Of a stretch of DNA of 64,000 nt, positions 17,083-26,764 are shown in pieces (position 1 is the first letter of the stretch; every line of letters begins with the position of its first letter). Below the pieces are notes generated by a model, which saw only the letters and a program-made list of their open reading frames with translations, was not told the DNA's origin and made no database searches. The position numbers and the translations under genes were made by a program. The DNA is taken from contig NZ_CP035088.1 of assembly GCF_004786035.1 (NCBI RefSeq), positions 336,001 through 400,000 of the forward strand. The letters run 5' to 3'. This stretch comes from Pseudomonas viciae (GTDB lineage Bacteria; Pseudomonadota; Gammaproteobacteria; Pseudomonadales; Pseudomonadaceae).

Positions 17083-17676
17083 ATGGCCGAACGTAAGGCG
17101 TCTGTCGAGCGCGACACTCTGGAAACCCAGATCAAAGCCTCGATCAACCTGGATGGCACCGGAAAGGCCCGGTTTGATATCGGCGTGCCTTTTCTTGAGC
17201 ACATGCTGGACCAGATCGCCCGTCACGGGCTGATCGACCTGGACATCGTCAGCAAGGGCGACCTGCATATCGATGACCACCACACGGTGGAGGACGTCGG
17301 TATCACTTTGGGACAAGCCTTTACCAAAGCCATCGGCGACAAAAAAGGCATCCGTCGCTACGGCCATGCCTACGTGCCGCTCGATGAGGCGCTGTCGCGG
17401 GTGGTCATCGACTTCTCTGGCCGCCCGGGCCTGCAGATGCATGTGCCGTACACCCGTGCCACTGTCGGCGGTTTCGACGTTGATCTGTTCCAGGAATTCT
17501 TCCAGGGCTTCGTCAACCACGCCAACGTGACCCTGCACATCGACAACCTGCGCGGGCACAACACCCACCACCAGATCGAAACCGTGTTCAAGGCTTTCGG
17601 CCGCGCGCTGCGCATGGCCGTGGAGCTCGATGACCGCATGGCCGGGCAAATGCCGTCCACCAAGGGCGTCCTGTAA
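17083..17676 (+). CDS. hisB: Imidazoleglycerol-phosphate dehydratase HisB
   Basis: The 197-residue monofunctional enzyme performs the dehydration of imidazoleglycerol phosphate to imidazoleacetol phosphate in histidine synthesis. Metal-binding motifs are [24 protein letters not shown] and [14 protein letters not shown]. The length equals that of single-domain HisB; there is no fused phosphatase as in enterobacteria. A TATAAT at 17039-17044 upstream is a possible -10 box, but its -35 is weak. ATG at 17083 is chosen, although the preceding GTG is in frame. The stop overlaps the start of hisH. Confidence 0.98.
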   Translation: MAERKASVERDTLETQIKASINLDGTGKARFDIGVPFLEHMLDQIARHGLIDLDIVSKGDLHIDDHHTVEDVGITLGQAFTKAIGDKKGIRRYGHAYVPLDEALSRVVIDFSGRPGLQMHVPYTRATVGGFDVDLFQEFFQGFVNHANVTLHIDNLRGHNTHHQIETVFKAFGRALRMAVELDDRMAGQMPSTKGVL

Positions 17677-18314
17677 TGCAGACGGTCGCGGTTATCGATT
17701 ACGGCATGGGCAACCTGCACTCGGTGGCCAAGGCCCTCGAGCACGTGGGTGCCGGCAAGGTGCTGATCACCAGTGATGCCGCCGTGATTCGCGAAGCCGA
17801 CCGGGTGGTATTCCCCGGCGTTGGCGCAATTCGCGATTGCATGGCCGAGATTCGGCGCCTGGGTTTCGACAAGCTGGTGCACGAAGTCAGCCAGGACCGT
17901 CCGTTCCTCGGCATCTGCGTGGGCATGCAAGCCTTGCTCGAACGTAGCGAAGAGAACGACGGCGTCGATTGCATCTCCCTGTTCCCGGGTCAGGTGAAGT
18001 TTTTCGGCAAGGGCCTGCATGAAGACGGCGAGCACTTGAAAGTCCCGCACATGGGCTGGAACGAAGTGAAGCAGACGGTGGATCACCCGCTGTGGCACAA
18101 CATTCCGGACCTGGCGCGCTTTTACTTCGTGCACAGCTACTACATCGCGGCCGGCAATGCGCGGCAGGTGGTGGGTGGCGGTCACTATGGCGTCGATTTC
18201 GCCGCGGCCCTGGCCGACGGTTCCCGATTCGCCGTGCAGTTCCACCCGGAGAAGAGCCATACCCATGGCCTGCAGTTGCTGCAGAACTTCGCCGCGTGGG
18301 ACGGGCGCTGGTAA
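17676..18314 (+). CDS. hisH: Imidazole glycerol phosphate synthase, glutaminase subunit HisH
   Basis: The 212-residue subunit is a class I glutamine amidotransferase that supplies ammonia to HisF. The nucleophile is Cys81 in [12 protein letters not shown], and the His/Glu pair of the triad is in [11 protein letters not shown] near the C-terminus. [13 protein letters not shown] at the front is also characteristic. The ATG shares bases with the hisB stop (TAATG) and its own stop overlaps the next ATG. Together with HisF, encoded 1 kb downstream, it forms the IGP synthase heterodimer. Confidence 0.98.
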   Translation: MQTVAVIDYGMGNLHSVAKALEHVGAGKVLITSDAAVIREADRVVFPGVGAIRDCMAEIRRLGFDKLVHEVSQDRPFLGICVGMQALLERSEENDGVDCISLFPGQVKFFGKGLHEDGEHLKVPHMGWNEVKQTVDHPLWHNIPDLARFYFVHSYYIAAGNARQVVGGGHYGVDFAAALADGSRFAVQFHPEKSHTHGLQLLQNFAAWDGRW

Positions 18315-18568
18315 TGGCCCGCAAGAAGCCGCCAATCCTCACCCTCACGCCTGAGCAGGAGAGTGAAGCGAACCGCAAGATCCAGCGGTTCATGGAGGAG
18401 CGTTTCGAACTGGACCTGGGTTCGTTCGAAGCGGCGGAAATTCTTGACCTGTTTACCCGCGAAATTGCGCCGCACTATTACAACAGGGCGATTTTCGATG
18501 TGCAGACGCACCTTAAAGAAAGGTTCGAAAGCATTGAAAGCGACCTGTGGGCGCTCGAGAAAAACTGA
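18314..18568 (+). CDS. DUF2164 family protein
   Basis: The 84-residue protein starts [20 protein letters not shown] and contains IQRFMEERFELDLGSFEAAE, then FTREIAPHYYNRAIFDVQTH. These match DUF2164, a family of small acidic cytoplasmic proteins of unknown function. It is translationally coupled to hisH (TAATG) and lies 42 bases before hisA. Its place inside the histidine operon suggests co-expression with the pathway. No catalytic motif is visible, so a function in histidine synthesis is not implied. Confidence 0.85.
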   Translation: MARKKPPILTLTPEQESEANRKIQRFMEERFELDLGSFEAAEILDLFTREIAPHYYNRAIFDVQTHLKERFESIESDLWALEKN

Positions 18569-18610
18569 TTTTCGAGCCAAGCTGAATATTCGTCTTTGAA
18601 GGTTTGCCAG

Positions 18611-19348
18611 ATGCTGATTATCCCCGCTATCGATCTCAAGGACGGCGCTTGCGTACGTCTGCGTCAGGGCCGGATGGAAGATTCCACGGTGTTCTCCGAT
18701 GACCCGGTGAGCATGGCCGCCAAGTGGGTGGAAGGCGGTTGCCGTCGCCTGCATCTGGTTGACCTGAACGGCGCCTTCGAAGGGCAGCCGGTGAACGGTG
18801 AAGTGGTCACGGCCATCGCCAAGCGCTACCCGCACCTGCCGATCCAGATCGGCGGCGGCATTCGCTCGCTGGAAACCATCGAGCACTACGTCAAGGCCGG
18901 CGTGAGCTACGTGATCATTGGCACCAAGGCCGTCAAAGAGCCGGAGTTCGTCGCCGAAGCCTGCCGCGCGTTCCCGGGCAAGGTCATCGTTGGCCTGGAC
19001 GCCAAGGACGGGTTTGTCGCCACCGACGGCTGGGCTGAAGTCAGCACCGTGCAGGTGATCGACCTGGCCAAGCGCTTCGAAGCCGACGGCGTGTCTGCCA
19101 TCGTCTACACCGACATCGCCAAAGACGGCATGATGCAGGGCTGCAACGTCCCGTTCACCGCCGCCCTGGCCGCCGCCACGAAGATCCCGGTCATCGCCTC
19201 CGGCGGTATCCACAACCTGGGCGACATCAAGGCGCTGCTCGACGCCAAGGCGCCAGGCATCATCGGCGCGATCACTGGTCGCGCGATCTATGAAGGCACC
19301 CTGGATGTCGCTGAGGCCCAGGCCTTCTGCGACTCCTACAAAGGCTGA
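18611..19348 (+). CDS. hisA: Phosphoribosylformimino-AICAR-P isomerase HisA
   Basis: The 245-residue TIM barrel isomerises ProFAR to PRFAR in histidine synthesis. It shows the two-fold repeated barrel pattern with [17 protein letters not shown] at the start, [16 protein letters not shown] in the first phosphate site and [16 protein letters not shown] in the second. [13 protein letters not shown] carries the second catalytic Asp, and the first is Asp8 in AIDLKDG. The ATG at 18611 aligns with the family start. It lies ten bases before hisF. Confidence 0.98.
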   Translation: MLIIPAIDLKDGACVRLRQGRMEDSTVFSDDPVSMAAKWVEGGCRRLHLVDLNGAFEGQPVNGEVVTAIAKRYPHLPIQIGGGIRSLETIEHYVKAGVSYVIIGTKAVKEPEFVAEACRAFPGKVIVGLDAKDGFVATDGWAEVSTVQVIDLAKRFEADGVSAIVYTDIAKDGMMQGCNVPFTAALAAATKIPVIASGGIHNLGDIKALLDAKAPGIIGAITGRAIYEGTLDVAEAQAFCDSYKG

Positions 19349-19357
19349 GGACTCACC

Positions 19358-20128
19358 ATGGCGCTGGCCAAACGCATCATCCCTTGCCTGGACGTGGACA
19401 ACGGTCGGGTGGTCAAGGGTGTGAAGTTCGAGAACATCCGTGACGCCGGCGACCCGGTGGAAATCGCCCGTCGCTACGACGAGCAGGGTGCCGACGAAAT
19501 TACCTTCCTCGACATCACGGCCAGTGTCGATGGCCGCGATACCACCTTGCACACCGTCGAGCGCATGGCCAGCCAGGTGTTCATCCCGCTGACCGTGGGC
19601 GGTGGCGTGCGCACCGTGCAGGACATCCGTAATCTGCTCAACGCCGGTGCGGACAAGGTGTCCATCAACACGGCGGCGGTGTTCAACCCGGAATTCGTAG
19701 GCGAGGCGGCCCAACACTTCGGCTCGCAATGCATTGTCGTGGCCATCGATGCCAAGAAGGTGTCCGGCCCGGGCGAAACCCCGCGTTGGGAAATCTTCAC
19801 CCACGGCGGCCGCAAGCCTACGGGCCTCGACGCCGTTGAATGGGCGAAGAAGATGGAAGGCCTGGGTGCCGGTGAGATCCTGCTGACCAGCATGGACCAG
19901 GACGGCATGAAAAACGGTTTCGACCTGGGCGTCACCCGCGCGATCAGCGATGCCCTGGGCATTCCGGTCATCGCCTCTGGCGGCGTCGGCAACCTGCAGC
20001 ACCTGGCCGATGGCATTCTTGAAGGCCACGCCAGTGCGGTACTGGCGGCGAGCATTTTCCACTTCGGCGAATACACCGTGCCGGAAGCCAAGGCCTACAT
20101 GGCGCATCGCGGTATCTGCATTCGCTGA
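19358..20128 (+). CDS. hisF: Imidazole glycerol phosphate synthase, cyclase subunit HisF
   Basis: The 256-residue TIM barrel converts PRFAR plus ammonia to imidazoleglycerol phosphate and AICAR. Motifs are [18 protein letters not shown] (catalytic Asp11), [31 protein letters not shown] (catalytic Asp in this segment) and [17 protein letters not shown] ribosome-binding site (GAGGA) precedes the ATG. It works with HisH, encoded upstream in the same operon; hisE/hisI are not in this window. Confidence 0.98.
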   Translation: MALAKRIIPCLDVDNGRVVKGVKFENIRDAGDPVEIARRYDEQGADEITFLDITASVDGRDTTLHTVERMASQVFIPLTVGGGVRTVQDIRNLLNAGADKVSINTAAVFNPEFVGEAAQHFGSQCIVVAIDAKKVSGPGETPRWEIFTHGGRKPTGLDAVEWAKKMEGLGAGEILLTSMDQDGMKNGFDLGVTRAISDALGIPVIASGGVGNLQHLADGILEGHASAVLAASIFHFGEYTVPEAKAYMAHRGICIR

Positions 20129-20191
20129 TCGCTGGACACCATGGCGGGCCCAAGGCACTCTTGGGCACACCATGGATTGCGGTAGCCCGAC

Positions 20192-20938
20192 ATGCTCAAA
20201 CGTCTCGTTCTTGCCTTTGCGGGCGCCACGTTGCTGCTCGCAGGCACCACCCGTGCCGCCGATGCTCCGCTGGTGTTGCTGACGGAAAACTTCCCGCCGT
20301 ACAACATGGCCAAGAACGGCAAGAACTTCGCCCAGGACGAGAACATCAACGGCATCGCCGTGGACATCGTCCGCGAGATATTCAAGCGTGCCGATATCCC
20401 CTACAGCCTGACGCTGCGGTTCCCTTGGGAGCGAATCTATAAACTCGCCTTGGAAAATCCTGGCTACGGGGTGTTTGTCATGGCGCGGTTGCCGGAGCGC
20501 GAAAAACTCTTCAAGTGGGTCGGCCCCATCGGTCCGGACGACTGGATCATGCTCGCCAAGGCCGACAGCACGATTGCCCTCGACTCGCTGGAACAGGCGC
20601 GCAAATACAAGATTGGTGCCTACAAAGGCGACGCGATTGCCGAGACGCTGGCCAAGCAAGGGCTGAACCCGATTGTCGTATTGCGTGATCAGGACAACGC
20701 TAAAAAACTGGTCAGCGGCCAGATCGACCTGTGGGCCACCGGTGATCCGGCCGGGCGTTACCTGGCGCGTCAGGATGGGGTGAACGATCTCAAGACCGTG
20801 TTGCGATTCAACAGTGCCGAGTTGTACCTGGCGTTGAACAAAGACGTGCCTGACGAGGTGGTCGCCCGGCTGCAGGCAGCCTTGGATGAGCTGCGCAAGG
20901 AAGGTGCGGTGGACGCGATCATGGCGCGGTATCTCTGA
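20192..20938 (+). CDS. Periplasmic solute-binding protein (SBP_bac_3 family)
   Basis: The 248-residue protein starts with a signal peptide (MLKRLVLAFAGATLLLAGTT, then RAADA). The mature part has the family-3 fold: LTENFPPYNMAK near the N-terminus, GIAVDIVREIFKRAD, and LVSGQIDLWATGDPAGRYLA later. The 'FPPYNM...G.AVDIVREIF' pattern places it with the stand-alone amino-acid-type binding proteins common in pseudomonads, rather than with one fixed ABC system. It lies 63 bases after hisF in the same direction, with a small hairpin between, and could be co-transcribed. No permease is nearby. The ligand is unknown. Confidence 0.82.
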   Translation: MLKRLVLAFAGATLLLAGTTRAADAPLVLLTENFPPYNMAKNGKNFAQDENINGIAVDIVREIFKRADIPYSLTLRFPWERIYKLALENPGYGVFVMARLPEREKLFKWVGPIGPDDWIMLAKADSTIALDSLEQARKYKIGAYKGDAIAETLAKQGLNPIVVLRDQDNAKKLVSGQIDLWATGDPAGRYLARQDGVNDLKTVLRFNSAELYLALNKDVPDEVVARLQAALDELRKEGAVDAIMARYL

Positions 20939-20968
20939 GCGCCGATTCGGTTCCGGATGCGCAAATCT

Positions 20969-20996
20969 GTGGGAGCGAGCTTGCTCGCGATGCGGC
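20969..20996 (+). repeat. Single REP sequence (GCGAGC class)
   Basis: One copy of GTGGGAGCGAGCTTGCTCGC without an inverted partner lies between the solute-binding protein gene and the deacetylase stop. It is the only unpaired copy of this repeat that I found in the window. Confidence 0.85.
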
Positions 20997-21023
20997 GCCG
21001 CGGTTTGAGACAGAACCCAGCCG

Positions 21024-21806
21024 CTACCGATAAACCCCGTCTTTCCCATGCCCAGCCATCGCCTGATTGCTGCGCAGGCTGATCATCGATTTGATATCGA
21101 TCCATTCGATGCCCTGGGCCTTGAGCTTGGGCAATTCGCGTTCGAGCACCGCCAGGGTCTGCGGGTAGGGATGGCCGATCATCACTGCCGAGCCCTGCCG
21201 GCGGGCCAGGTCGATGGCGGTCTGCAGCTGATGGGCGATGGCGGCTTCGGTGCGCTCGTCGTCGAGGAACACATCCCGCGACACACTGGCGAGGCCAATC
21301 TTCTGGGCCTCGGCGGCGGCGACGGTCTGGGCGCTGGTGCGGCTGTCGACGAAGAACTTGTGGCGCTGCTGCAAATTCGCCATCAACCACGCCATGGCCT
21401 GGGGTTGGGCGGTCATGCGGCTGCCCATGTGGTTGTTGATGCCGCTGGTGTAGGGCACGGCGGCGAATGCGGCGTCGAGGCGCTTTGCCAATTCCTCAAT
21501 GGGCAGTTGCGGATGCCAGGCGAACGGCCCGGTGGCCGGGTCCATGGGCATGTGCAGCATGACCAGTTTGCCGGCGCGATGGGCTTCGCGGGCGAATTCG
21601 GTGGCGTGGGGTGTGTCGGGCATGATCGCGGCGGTGACCGGGCCGGGGAGGGCCAGTACCCGGCGATCCCGGGGCAGGTTTTGCCCCAGGTCGTCGATGA
21701 TCAAGCTCAGGTAGGCCTTGTGCGGTGATGGCGCTGGCGTGGCGGGTGCCGCAACGGCAGCGCCCGCCAGGCAGCACAACAGGCCGAGGATGAAGCGCAG
21801 GGCCAT
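21024..21806 (-). CDS. Divergent polysaccharide deacetylase family protein
   Basis: The 260-residue protein has a signal peptide (MALRFILGLLCCLAGAAVAA) and a divergent NodB-like barrel. LSLIIDDLGQNLPRDRRVLA holds the two Asp residues of the first motif, and VMLHMPMDPATGP and INNHMGSRMTAQPQAMAWLM follow. This family (DUF610/YibQ-like) is found next to envC and ctpA in gamma-proteobacteria and is presumed to act on envelope glycans. Direct activity has not been shown to my knowledge. It starts one base after the ctpA stop, so the genes are co-transcribed. Confidence 0.85.
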   Translation of the reverse strand: MALRFILGLLCCLAGAAVAAPATPAPSPHKAYLSLIIDDLGQNLPRDRRVLALPGPVTAAIMPDTPHATEFAREAHRAGKLVMLHMPMDPATGPFAWHPQLPIEELAKRLDAAFAAVPYTSGINNHMGSRMTAQPQAMAWLMANLQQRHKFFVDSRTSAQTVAAAEAQKIGLASVSRDVFLDDERTEAAIAHQLQTAIDLARRQGSAVMIGHPYPQTLAVLERELPKLKAQGIEWIDIKSMISLRSNQAMAGHGKDGVYR

Positions 21807-21807
21807 C

Positions 21808-23124
21808 TCAGCGGCCGGACGTGATGTTCAGTCCTTTGAGCAGGCTCAGGGCCTGGGCCAACTGGTAATCGTCATCCTGCGGCATTGGCTTGGCCTTGGT
21901 GCCGGAACCGGTCGGTTTGTCGGCGCCGCCGTTGCCATTGCCCAGGTGACCTTGCAGGTCGGCTTCCTTGAAGTATTCGCTGTCCTGCTCGTTGGTGATC
22001 TTGGCCTTGCGCACCTCGATGTCCGGGACGATGCCTTGGGCCTGGATGGAGCGGCCGTTCGGCGTGAAGTACAGCGCGGTGGTGATCTTCAGGGCGCGGT
22101 CGTTGTTCAATGGCAATACGGTCTGCACCGAGCCTTTGCCGAAGCTGGTGGTGCCCATGACCACGCCGCGTTTTTGATCCTGCAGGGCGCCGGCGACGAT
22201 TTCCGAGGCCGAGGCGCTGCCGCCGTTGATCAGCACCACCAGTGGCACGGCTTCGCTCAGGTCATTGCCGGTGGCTGAGAAACGCAGCTCGGAATTGGCG
22301 ATGCGGCCCTTGGTGTAGACAATCAGGCCCTTGGTGATGAAGTGATCCACCACTTCCACGGCCGATTGCAGCACGCCGCCGGGGTTGTTGCGCAGGTCCA
22401 GGACCAGGCCGTTGAGTTTCTTGCCGTTGTCCTTGCGCATCTTGGCCAGGGCCTTGGCGACTTCTTCACCCGTCTTGACCTGGAACTGGGTGATGCGGAT
22501 GTAGCCGTAGCCCGACTCCAGCAGTTGGCTCTTCACGCTTTTGACCTGGATGACCGCTCGGGTCAGGGTCACGTCGAACGGCGTGCCGCCATCGCGCACC
22601 AGGGTCAGGGTGATCTTCTGGCCGATCTTGCCGCGCATCTTGTCCACGGCTTCGGTCATGCTCTGGCCGCGAGTCGGCTGGCCGTTGATCTTGACGATGA
22701 AGTCGCCGGCCTGGATGCCGGCCTTGGAAGCAGGTGTGTCGTCGATCGGCGAGACCACTTTAACGAAGCCATCTTCGCTGCCGACCTCGATGCCCAGGCC
22801 GCCGAATTCGCCGCTGGTGCTTTCCTGCAGCTCGGCAAAATCCTCCGGCCCCAGATAGGCCGAATGTGGGTCAAGGTTGCTGAGCATGCCTTTGATGGCG
22901 TTCTCCAGCAGCACTTTGTCATCCACCGGTTCGACATAGGCGGCCTTGATCCGGTCCATGACTTCGGCAAAGGTGCGCAGTTCATCCAGTGGCAGCGGGG
23001 CCTTGGTGGTCGCAGCCGTGGCGGCGGGTGCCAACGGGGCCGGTTCAGCGGCGAAAGCCAGGGGCGCACCGATCACAAGGGCGATCGTCAGAGCCAGCGA
23101 GGTGAGGCGGGACAAATGCAGCAT
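21808..23124 (-). CDS. ctpA: Carboxyl-terminal processing protease CtpA (S41)
   Basis: The 438-residue periplasmic protease has a signal peptide (residues 1-25), a PDZ domain (about 105-190; GGLGIEVGSEDGF) and the S41 catalytic core. By spacing, the catalytic Ser is 305 in GGSASASEIVAG, with Lys330 and Gln334 in TTSFGKGSVQT. In P. aeruginosa CtpA degrades peptidoglycan cross-link hydrolases with the help of a lipoprotein partner. The start at 23124 begins the signal peptide. It sits between envC and the deacetylase gene, an operon devoted to cell-wall processing. Confidence 0.93.
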   Translation of the reverse strand: MLHLSRLTSLALTIALVIGAPLAFAAEPAPLAPAATAATTKAPLPLDELRTFAEVMDRIKAAYVEPVDDKVLLENAIKGMLSNLDPHSAYLGPEDFAELQESTSGEFGGLGIEVGSEDGFVKVVSPIDDTPASKAGIQAGDFIVKINGQPTRGQSMTEAVDKMRGKIGQKITLTLVRDGGTPFDVTLTRAVIQVKSVKSQLLESGYGYIRITQFQVKTGEEVAKALAKMRKDNGKKLNGLVLDLRNNPGGVLQSAVEVVDHFITKGLIVYTKGRIANSELRFSATGNDLSEAVPLVVLINGGSASASEIVAGALQDQKRGVVMGTTSFGKGSVQTVLPLNNDRALKITTALYFTPNGRSIQAQGIVPDIEVRKAKITNEQDSEYFKEADLQGHLGNGNGGADKPTGSGTKAKPMPQDDDYQLAQALSLLKGLNITSGR

Positions 23125-23156
23125 GTCGAACGAACTCCTTAATTGGATGGGCACGC

Positions 23157-24449
23157 TTATCCTTGCGCACGACACCATTGGGCCGGGTCACTGGGGCGAC
23201 CCTGCTGACGAATAGCGAAATACAGTGCTGGCGTATCCTGACCGCCACTGTTGCCGACCGTGGAGATGGACTCGCCGGCCTTGACCACGTCGCCCGCGGC
23301 CTTGAGCAGCGTCTGGTTGTGGCCGTACAGACTCAAATAACCGTTGCCGTGATCGAGGATCACCAGCAGGCCGGCACCGCGCAGCCAGTCGGCGAACACC
23401 ACACGCCCGCCATGCACGGCATGCACCTGGCTGCCGGCGGAGGCGCTGATCATCACGCCGTCCCACTTGGTGCGGGTGTCGTCGCCACGGGTTTCACCGA
23501 AGCGCGCCAGTAATCGACCATTGACCGGCCATGGAAGTTTGCCTCGCGTCGAAGCAAAAGCGCCGCCGAAGGTTTCGCCATCGCTGGAAACCAGTGCGCC
23601 GGGGCTGGATTTCACCGGCTTGCGCGGCGCCTCGCCGGCGTCTGCTTCGGCCTGGGCTTCACGCAAACGCTTTTTTTCGGCTTCCTGCTGGGCGATCAGC
23701 GCTTTCTGACGCGCTTCTTCTGCCTCCCGAGCCTGGCGGGCCAGGGTTTCTTCGATGGTTTTCAATACCTTGGCCAGCTCGGCCTGGTCCTGCTCGCGGG
23801 CTTTGAGCTTGCTGTCGCGGGCTTTCACGTCCTCATTGAGCTTGGCCAGGGCCACCTGGCGCTCCTTGCGAACTTTTTCCAGTTCGTCGCGCTGGGTGTC
23901 GAGGGTGCTTTTCTGCACCAGTAACTGGGCTTGCTGCAGCTCGATGTCTTTTTCGACATTGGCCAGTTGGCGCAGGGTTTCGTTGAAGTTCTTGAGTTGT
24001 TCCAGGCGTGCCTGGCTCAGATAGTCGTAATAAGTGAGGGTTCGGGCGAATTTCTCGGGATTCTGCTGGTTGAGCAACAGCTTGAGATACTCCTGTCGAC
24101 CGTTCTGGTAGGCGGCCCGGGCCTGGATGGCGATCAGCTTTTGCTGTTCAGCGCGCGCGCTCTGGAGTTTTTTTTTCTCTCCATCGAGCCGCTGCAACTC
24201 GAATTCGCTTTTCTTCAGCTCTTTTTGCAGGGCCTCGACCTGCTTCTCCAGATTCCCCATTTCGGTCTCGGTGCCGCGCAGGTCTTTCTGCACGCTGGAT
24301 TTCTCTTCCTGCAACTTGCCCAGCAGTTTTTTCAGCTCGGCAATGTCCTGACGCGTGGCGTCCAACTGCTGTTGGGTTTGCGCGCGCTCGTCAGCAAAGG
24401 CTGGTTGGAGCAAGCAGGTCAGAACAAGGGCTATCAGGACGCGAAGCAT
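23157..24449 (-). CDS. envC: Murein hydrolase activator EnvC (degenerate LytM)
   Basis: The 430-residue exported protein has a signal peptide (MLRVLIALVLTCLLQPAFAD), a long coiled coil rich in Gln, Lys and Glu (about residues 22-290) and a C-terminal LytM/M23 domain. The zinc ligands are degenerate: the first His position reads KWDGVMI, and the usual LHFEIR reads ALYFAIR, with only LYGHN retained. Such domains do not cut murein but activate amidases AmiA/AmiB at the septum, as in E. coli EnvC. It lies 32 bases before ctpA. The ATG at 24449 is where the signal peptide begins. Confidence 0.92.
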   Translation of the reverse strand: MLRVLIALVLTCLLQPAFADERAQTQQQLDATRQDIAELKKLLGKLQEEKSSVQKDLRGTETEMGNLEKQVEALQKELKKSEFELQRLDGEKKKLQSARAEQQKLIAIQARAAYQNGRQEYLKLLLNQQNPEKFARTLTYYDYLSQARLEQLKNFNETLRQLANVEKDIELQQAQLLVQKSTLDTQRDELEKVRKERQVALAKLNEDVKARDSKLKAREQDQAELAKVLKTIEETLARQAREAEEARQKALIAQQEAEKKRLREAQAEADAGEAPRKPVKSSPGALVSSDGETFGGAFASTRGKLPWPVNGRLLARFGETRGDDTRTKWDGVMISASAGSQVHAVHGGRVVFADWLRGAGLLVILDHGNGYLSLYGHNQTLLKAAGDVVKAGESISTVGNSGGQDTPALYFAIRQQGRPSDPAQWCRAQG

Positions 24450-24561
24450 AGAGGCGGGCGACACCAGGGAAAGGGACGGCCTAGTATGCCCGCCCCACGC
24501 TGCAAAAAAAACGCCCATTTGGGACTGTGTGATAACTGGCCCAAAAAACACCAAAAACCAA

Positions 24562-24650
24562 TGTGGGAGCGGGCTTGCTCGCGAATGCGGTAGACCAGCC
24601 ACATAAATGTCGACTGGCAGACCGCATTCGCGAGCAAGCCCGCTCCCACA
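24562..24650. repeat. REPIN (GCGGGC class)
   Basis: Two inverted copies of the GTGGGAGCGGGCTTGCTCGC core flank about 40 variable bases. It lies between the stop of gpmI and the start of envC, so it would be inside any gpmI-envC transcript. Confidence 0.9.
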
Positions 24651-24667
24651 GGGGGATTTGTGTTGGA

Positions 24668-26197
24668 TCAGACCAGGATCGACGTCCCGGTCATCTCCGC
24701 CGGCTTCTCCATGCCCAGCAACATCAGCATGGTCGGTGCCACGTCAGCCAGCACCCCACCGTCGCGGACCTTGAAGTTACGCTTGCCGACATAGATGAAC
24801 GGCACCGGCTCGGTGGTGTGGGCGGTGTGGGCCTGGCCGGTGGATTCGTCGGACATCTGCTCGACGTTGCCGTGGTCGGCCGTGATCAGTGCTTCGCCGC
24901 CGACTTTCTCCAGCGCCTCGACGATGCGGCCAACGCAGGTGTCCAGGCATTCCACAGCCTTGACCGCCGCCGCGAACACACCGCTGTGGCCGACCATGTC
25001 GCCGTTGGCGTAGTTGACCACGATCACGTCGTAACGCTGGTTCTCGATGGCGTCGACGATGCGGTCGGTCACTTCCGGTGCGCTCATCTCCGGCTGCAGG
25101 TCGTAGGTGGCGACTTTCGGCGATGGGATCAGGATGCGTTCTTCGCCCGGGAAGGGTTCTTCACGGCCGCCGGAGAAAAAGAACGTCACGTGGGCGTACT
25201 TCTCGGTTTCGGCGATGCGCAGCTGGGTCTTGCCGTTTTTCGCCAGGTAGTCGCCCAGCACGTTTTCCAGGCTGCCAGCGGCGAAGGCCGATGGCGCGGG
25301 GATGCTGACGGCGTATTGGGTCAGCATCACGAAACCGGCCAGTTTCGGCTGGCGGGCGCGTTCGAATTCCTTGAAGTCGTCTTCGACAAACACCCGGGTC
25401 AACTCGCGGGCGCGGTCGGCACGGAAGTTCATGAACACCACGGCGTCGCCGTCTTCGACTTTGACCGGCTCGCCGATGGTGGTGGCCTTGACGAATTCGT
25501 CGCTTTCGCCGCGCTCATAGGCGGCTTGCAGGCCTTCCTGGGCGGTGGCGGCGTTGAAGTCGGCGCTGCCGTCGACGATCAGGTTGTAGGCCTGGGACAC
25601 GCGGTCCCAACGATTGTCGCGGTCCATGGCGTAGTAGCGGCCGACGATGCTGGCGATGCGGCCCTTGCCGAGGGCCTGAAAGGTGGCGTCCAGCAGTTCG
25701 ATCGACGAGGTGGCGCTTTTCGGCGGCGTGTCGCGGCCATCGAGGAACGCGTGCAGGTAGATCTTCTCGGCGCCGCGCTTGAACGCCAGTTCGGCCATGG
25801 CGATCAGGTGATCCTGATGGCTGTGCACGCCACCGTCGGACAGTAGCCCCATGAAATGCACGGCCTTGCCGGCGGCCACGGCTTTATCCACGGCGGCGCA
25901 AATGGTCGGGTTTTCGAAGAATTCACCGTCGCGGATCGATTTGGTCACGCGGGTGAAGTCCTGGTACACCACCCGGCCTGCGCCGAGGTTCATGTGGCCG
26001 ACTTCGGAGTTGCCCATTTGCCCGTCCGGCAGGCCGACGTCCATGCCGCTGCCGGAGATCAGGCCGTTCGGCACACTGGCCCACAAGCGGTCTAGTACAG
26101 GCTTGTTGGCCGAATACACGGCGTTGGATTCGTGGCTGTCACTGTGACCGAAGCCGTCGAGAATCATCAGGACCAAAGGTTTAGGCGTGGTAGTCAT
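24668..26197 (-). CDS. gpmI: 2,3-bisphosphoglycerate-independent phosphoglycerate mutase
   Basis: The 509-residue Mn-dependent enzyme interconverts 3- and 2-phosphoglycerate. LMILDGFGH holds the first metal-binding Asp, and the catalytic Ser lies in [33 protein letters not shown] and [11 protein letters not shown] give further metal ligands. Length is as expected for the family. The start [10 protein letters not shown] at 26197 fits other members; the frame extends upstream without support. It lies at the head of the gpmI-envC-ctpA-deacetylase run. Confidence 0.97.
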   Translation of the reverse strand: MTTTPKPLVLMILDGFGHSDSHESNAVYSANKPVLDRLWASVPNGLISGSGMDVGLPDGQMGNSEVGHMNLGAGRVVYQDFTRVTKSIRDGEFFENPTICAAVDKAVAAGKAVHFMGLLSDGGVHSHQDHLIAMAELAFKRGAEKIYLHAFLDGRDTPPKSATSSIELLDATFQALGKGRIASIVGRYYAMDRDNRWDRVSQAYNLIVDGSADFNAATAQEGLQAAYERGESDEFVKATTIGEPVKVEDGDAVVFMNFRADRARELTRVFVEDDFKEFERARQPKLAGFVMLTQYAVSIPAPSAFAAGSLENVLGDYLAKNGKTQLRIAETEKYAHVTFFFSGGREEPFPGEERILIPSPKVATYDLQPEMSAPEVTDRIVDAIENQRYDVIVVNYANGDMVGHSGVFAAAVKAVECLDTCVGRIVEALEKVGGEALITADHGNVEQMSDESTGQAHTAHTTEPVPFIYVGKRNFKVRDGGVLADVAPTMLMLLGMEKPAEMTGTSILV

Positions 26198-26292
26198 GGA
26201 ATCCACTCGTGGCTGGTTAAAAGAAGACGATGGAAAAGGGACGGGCAGTTTAAAGGTAAGTTCCGACGGCGTCACCGCCGGGCGGGGTTTGG

Positions 26293-26316
26293 CCGGCCTT
26301 GTGTGCTGTGTATACT
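26293..26316 (+). promoter_or_regulatory. Candidate sigma-70 promoter of the rhodanese-grxC-secB operon
   Basis: An extended -10, TGTGTATACT (box 26311-26316), stands about 34 bases before the rhodanese-like ATG. TTGGCC lies upstream with a spacing of about 16 bases. The -35 match is moderate. Confidence 0.4.
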
Positions 26317-26349
26317 GGCCGACATTTTAACGCCCTGGAACCTCCTTCG

Positions 26350-26763
26350 ATGGTTGCTCACCTGATTGAATTTGCCACTAACCACTACATTCTCGTCGGT
26401 ATCTTCGTCGTACTGCTGGCGTTGCTGGTAGCCCATACGATGCAGGGCGGCGGCCGTAGCCTGAGCACCGGCGAACTGACCGCGCTGGTCAACAAGGACG
26501 CCGGCGTGGTGGTGGACATCCGCCCGAGCAAGGATTACGCCGCAGGTCACATTGTCGGGGCGGTGAACATTCCCCAGGACAAACTGATCGCGCGTATCGG
26601 CGAACTGGAAAAACACAAGGCCAAGACGCTGATCCTGGTGGACGCCCAGGGCCAGCACGCCGGCACCCACGCCCGCGAGCTGATGAAGTCCGGTTTCACC
26701 GCTGCCAAGCTGTCCGGTGGCGTTGCGAGCTGGAAAGCCGACAATCTGCCGCTGGTGAAGTGA
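26350..26763 (+). CDS. Membrane-anchored rhodanese-like protein lacking the catalytic cysteine
   Basis: The 137-residue protein has an N-terminal membrane helix (about 13-29, ILVGIFVVLLALLVAHTM) and a rhodanese domain: VVVDIRPSKDYAAGHIVGAV, then KLSGGVASWKADN. The active-site loop, normally C-x-x-G-x-R, reads VDAQGQHAG, so the sulfur-carrying Cys is replaced by Asp. It should not act as a sulfurtransferase by the standard mechanism; a binding or scaffold role is possible. It starts one base before grxC's linkage point and is probably co-transcribed with grxC and secB. Confidence 0.88.
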   Translation: MVAHLIEFATNHYILVGIFVVLLALLVAHTMQGGGRSLSTGELTALVNKDAGVVVDIRPSKDYAAGHIVGAVNIPQDKLIARIGELEKHKAKTLILVDAQGQHAGTHARELMKSGFTAAKLSGGVASWKADNLPLVK

Positions 26764-26764
26764 G

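Noticed and set aside
20148..20166. Hairpin GCCCAAG/CTTGGGC after hisF as a terminator
   Set aside because: No T-tract follows, and the solute-binding protein gene in the same direction begins 25 bases later.
18185..21049. A very long open frame (over 900 codons) on the reverse strand opposite hisA, hisF and the solute-binding protein gene
   Set aside because: It is the mirror of GC-rich forward genes with clear families, and its translation has no recognisable domain and biased composition.
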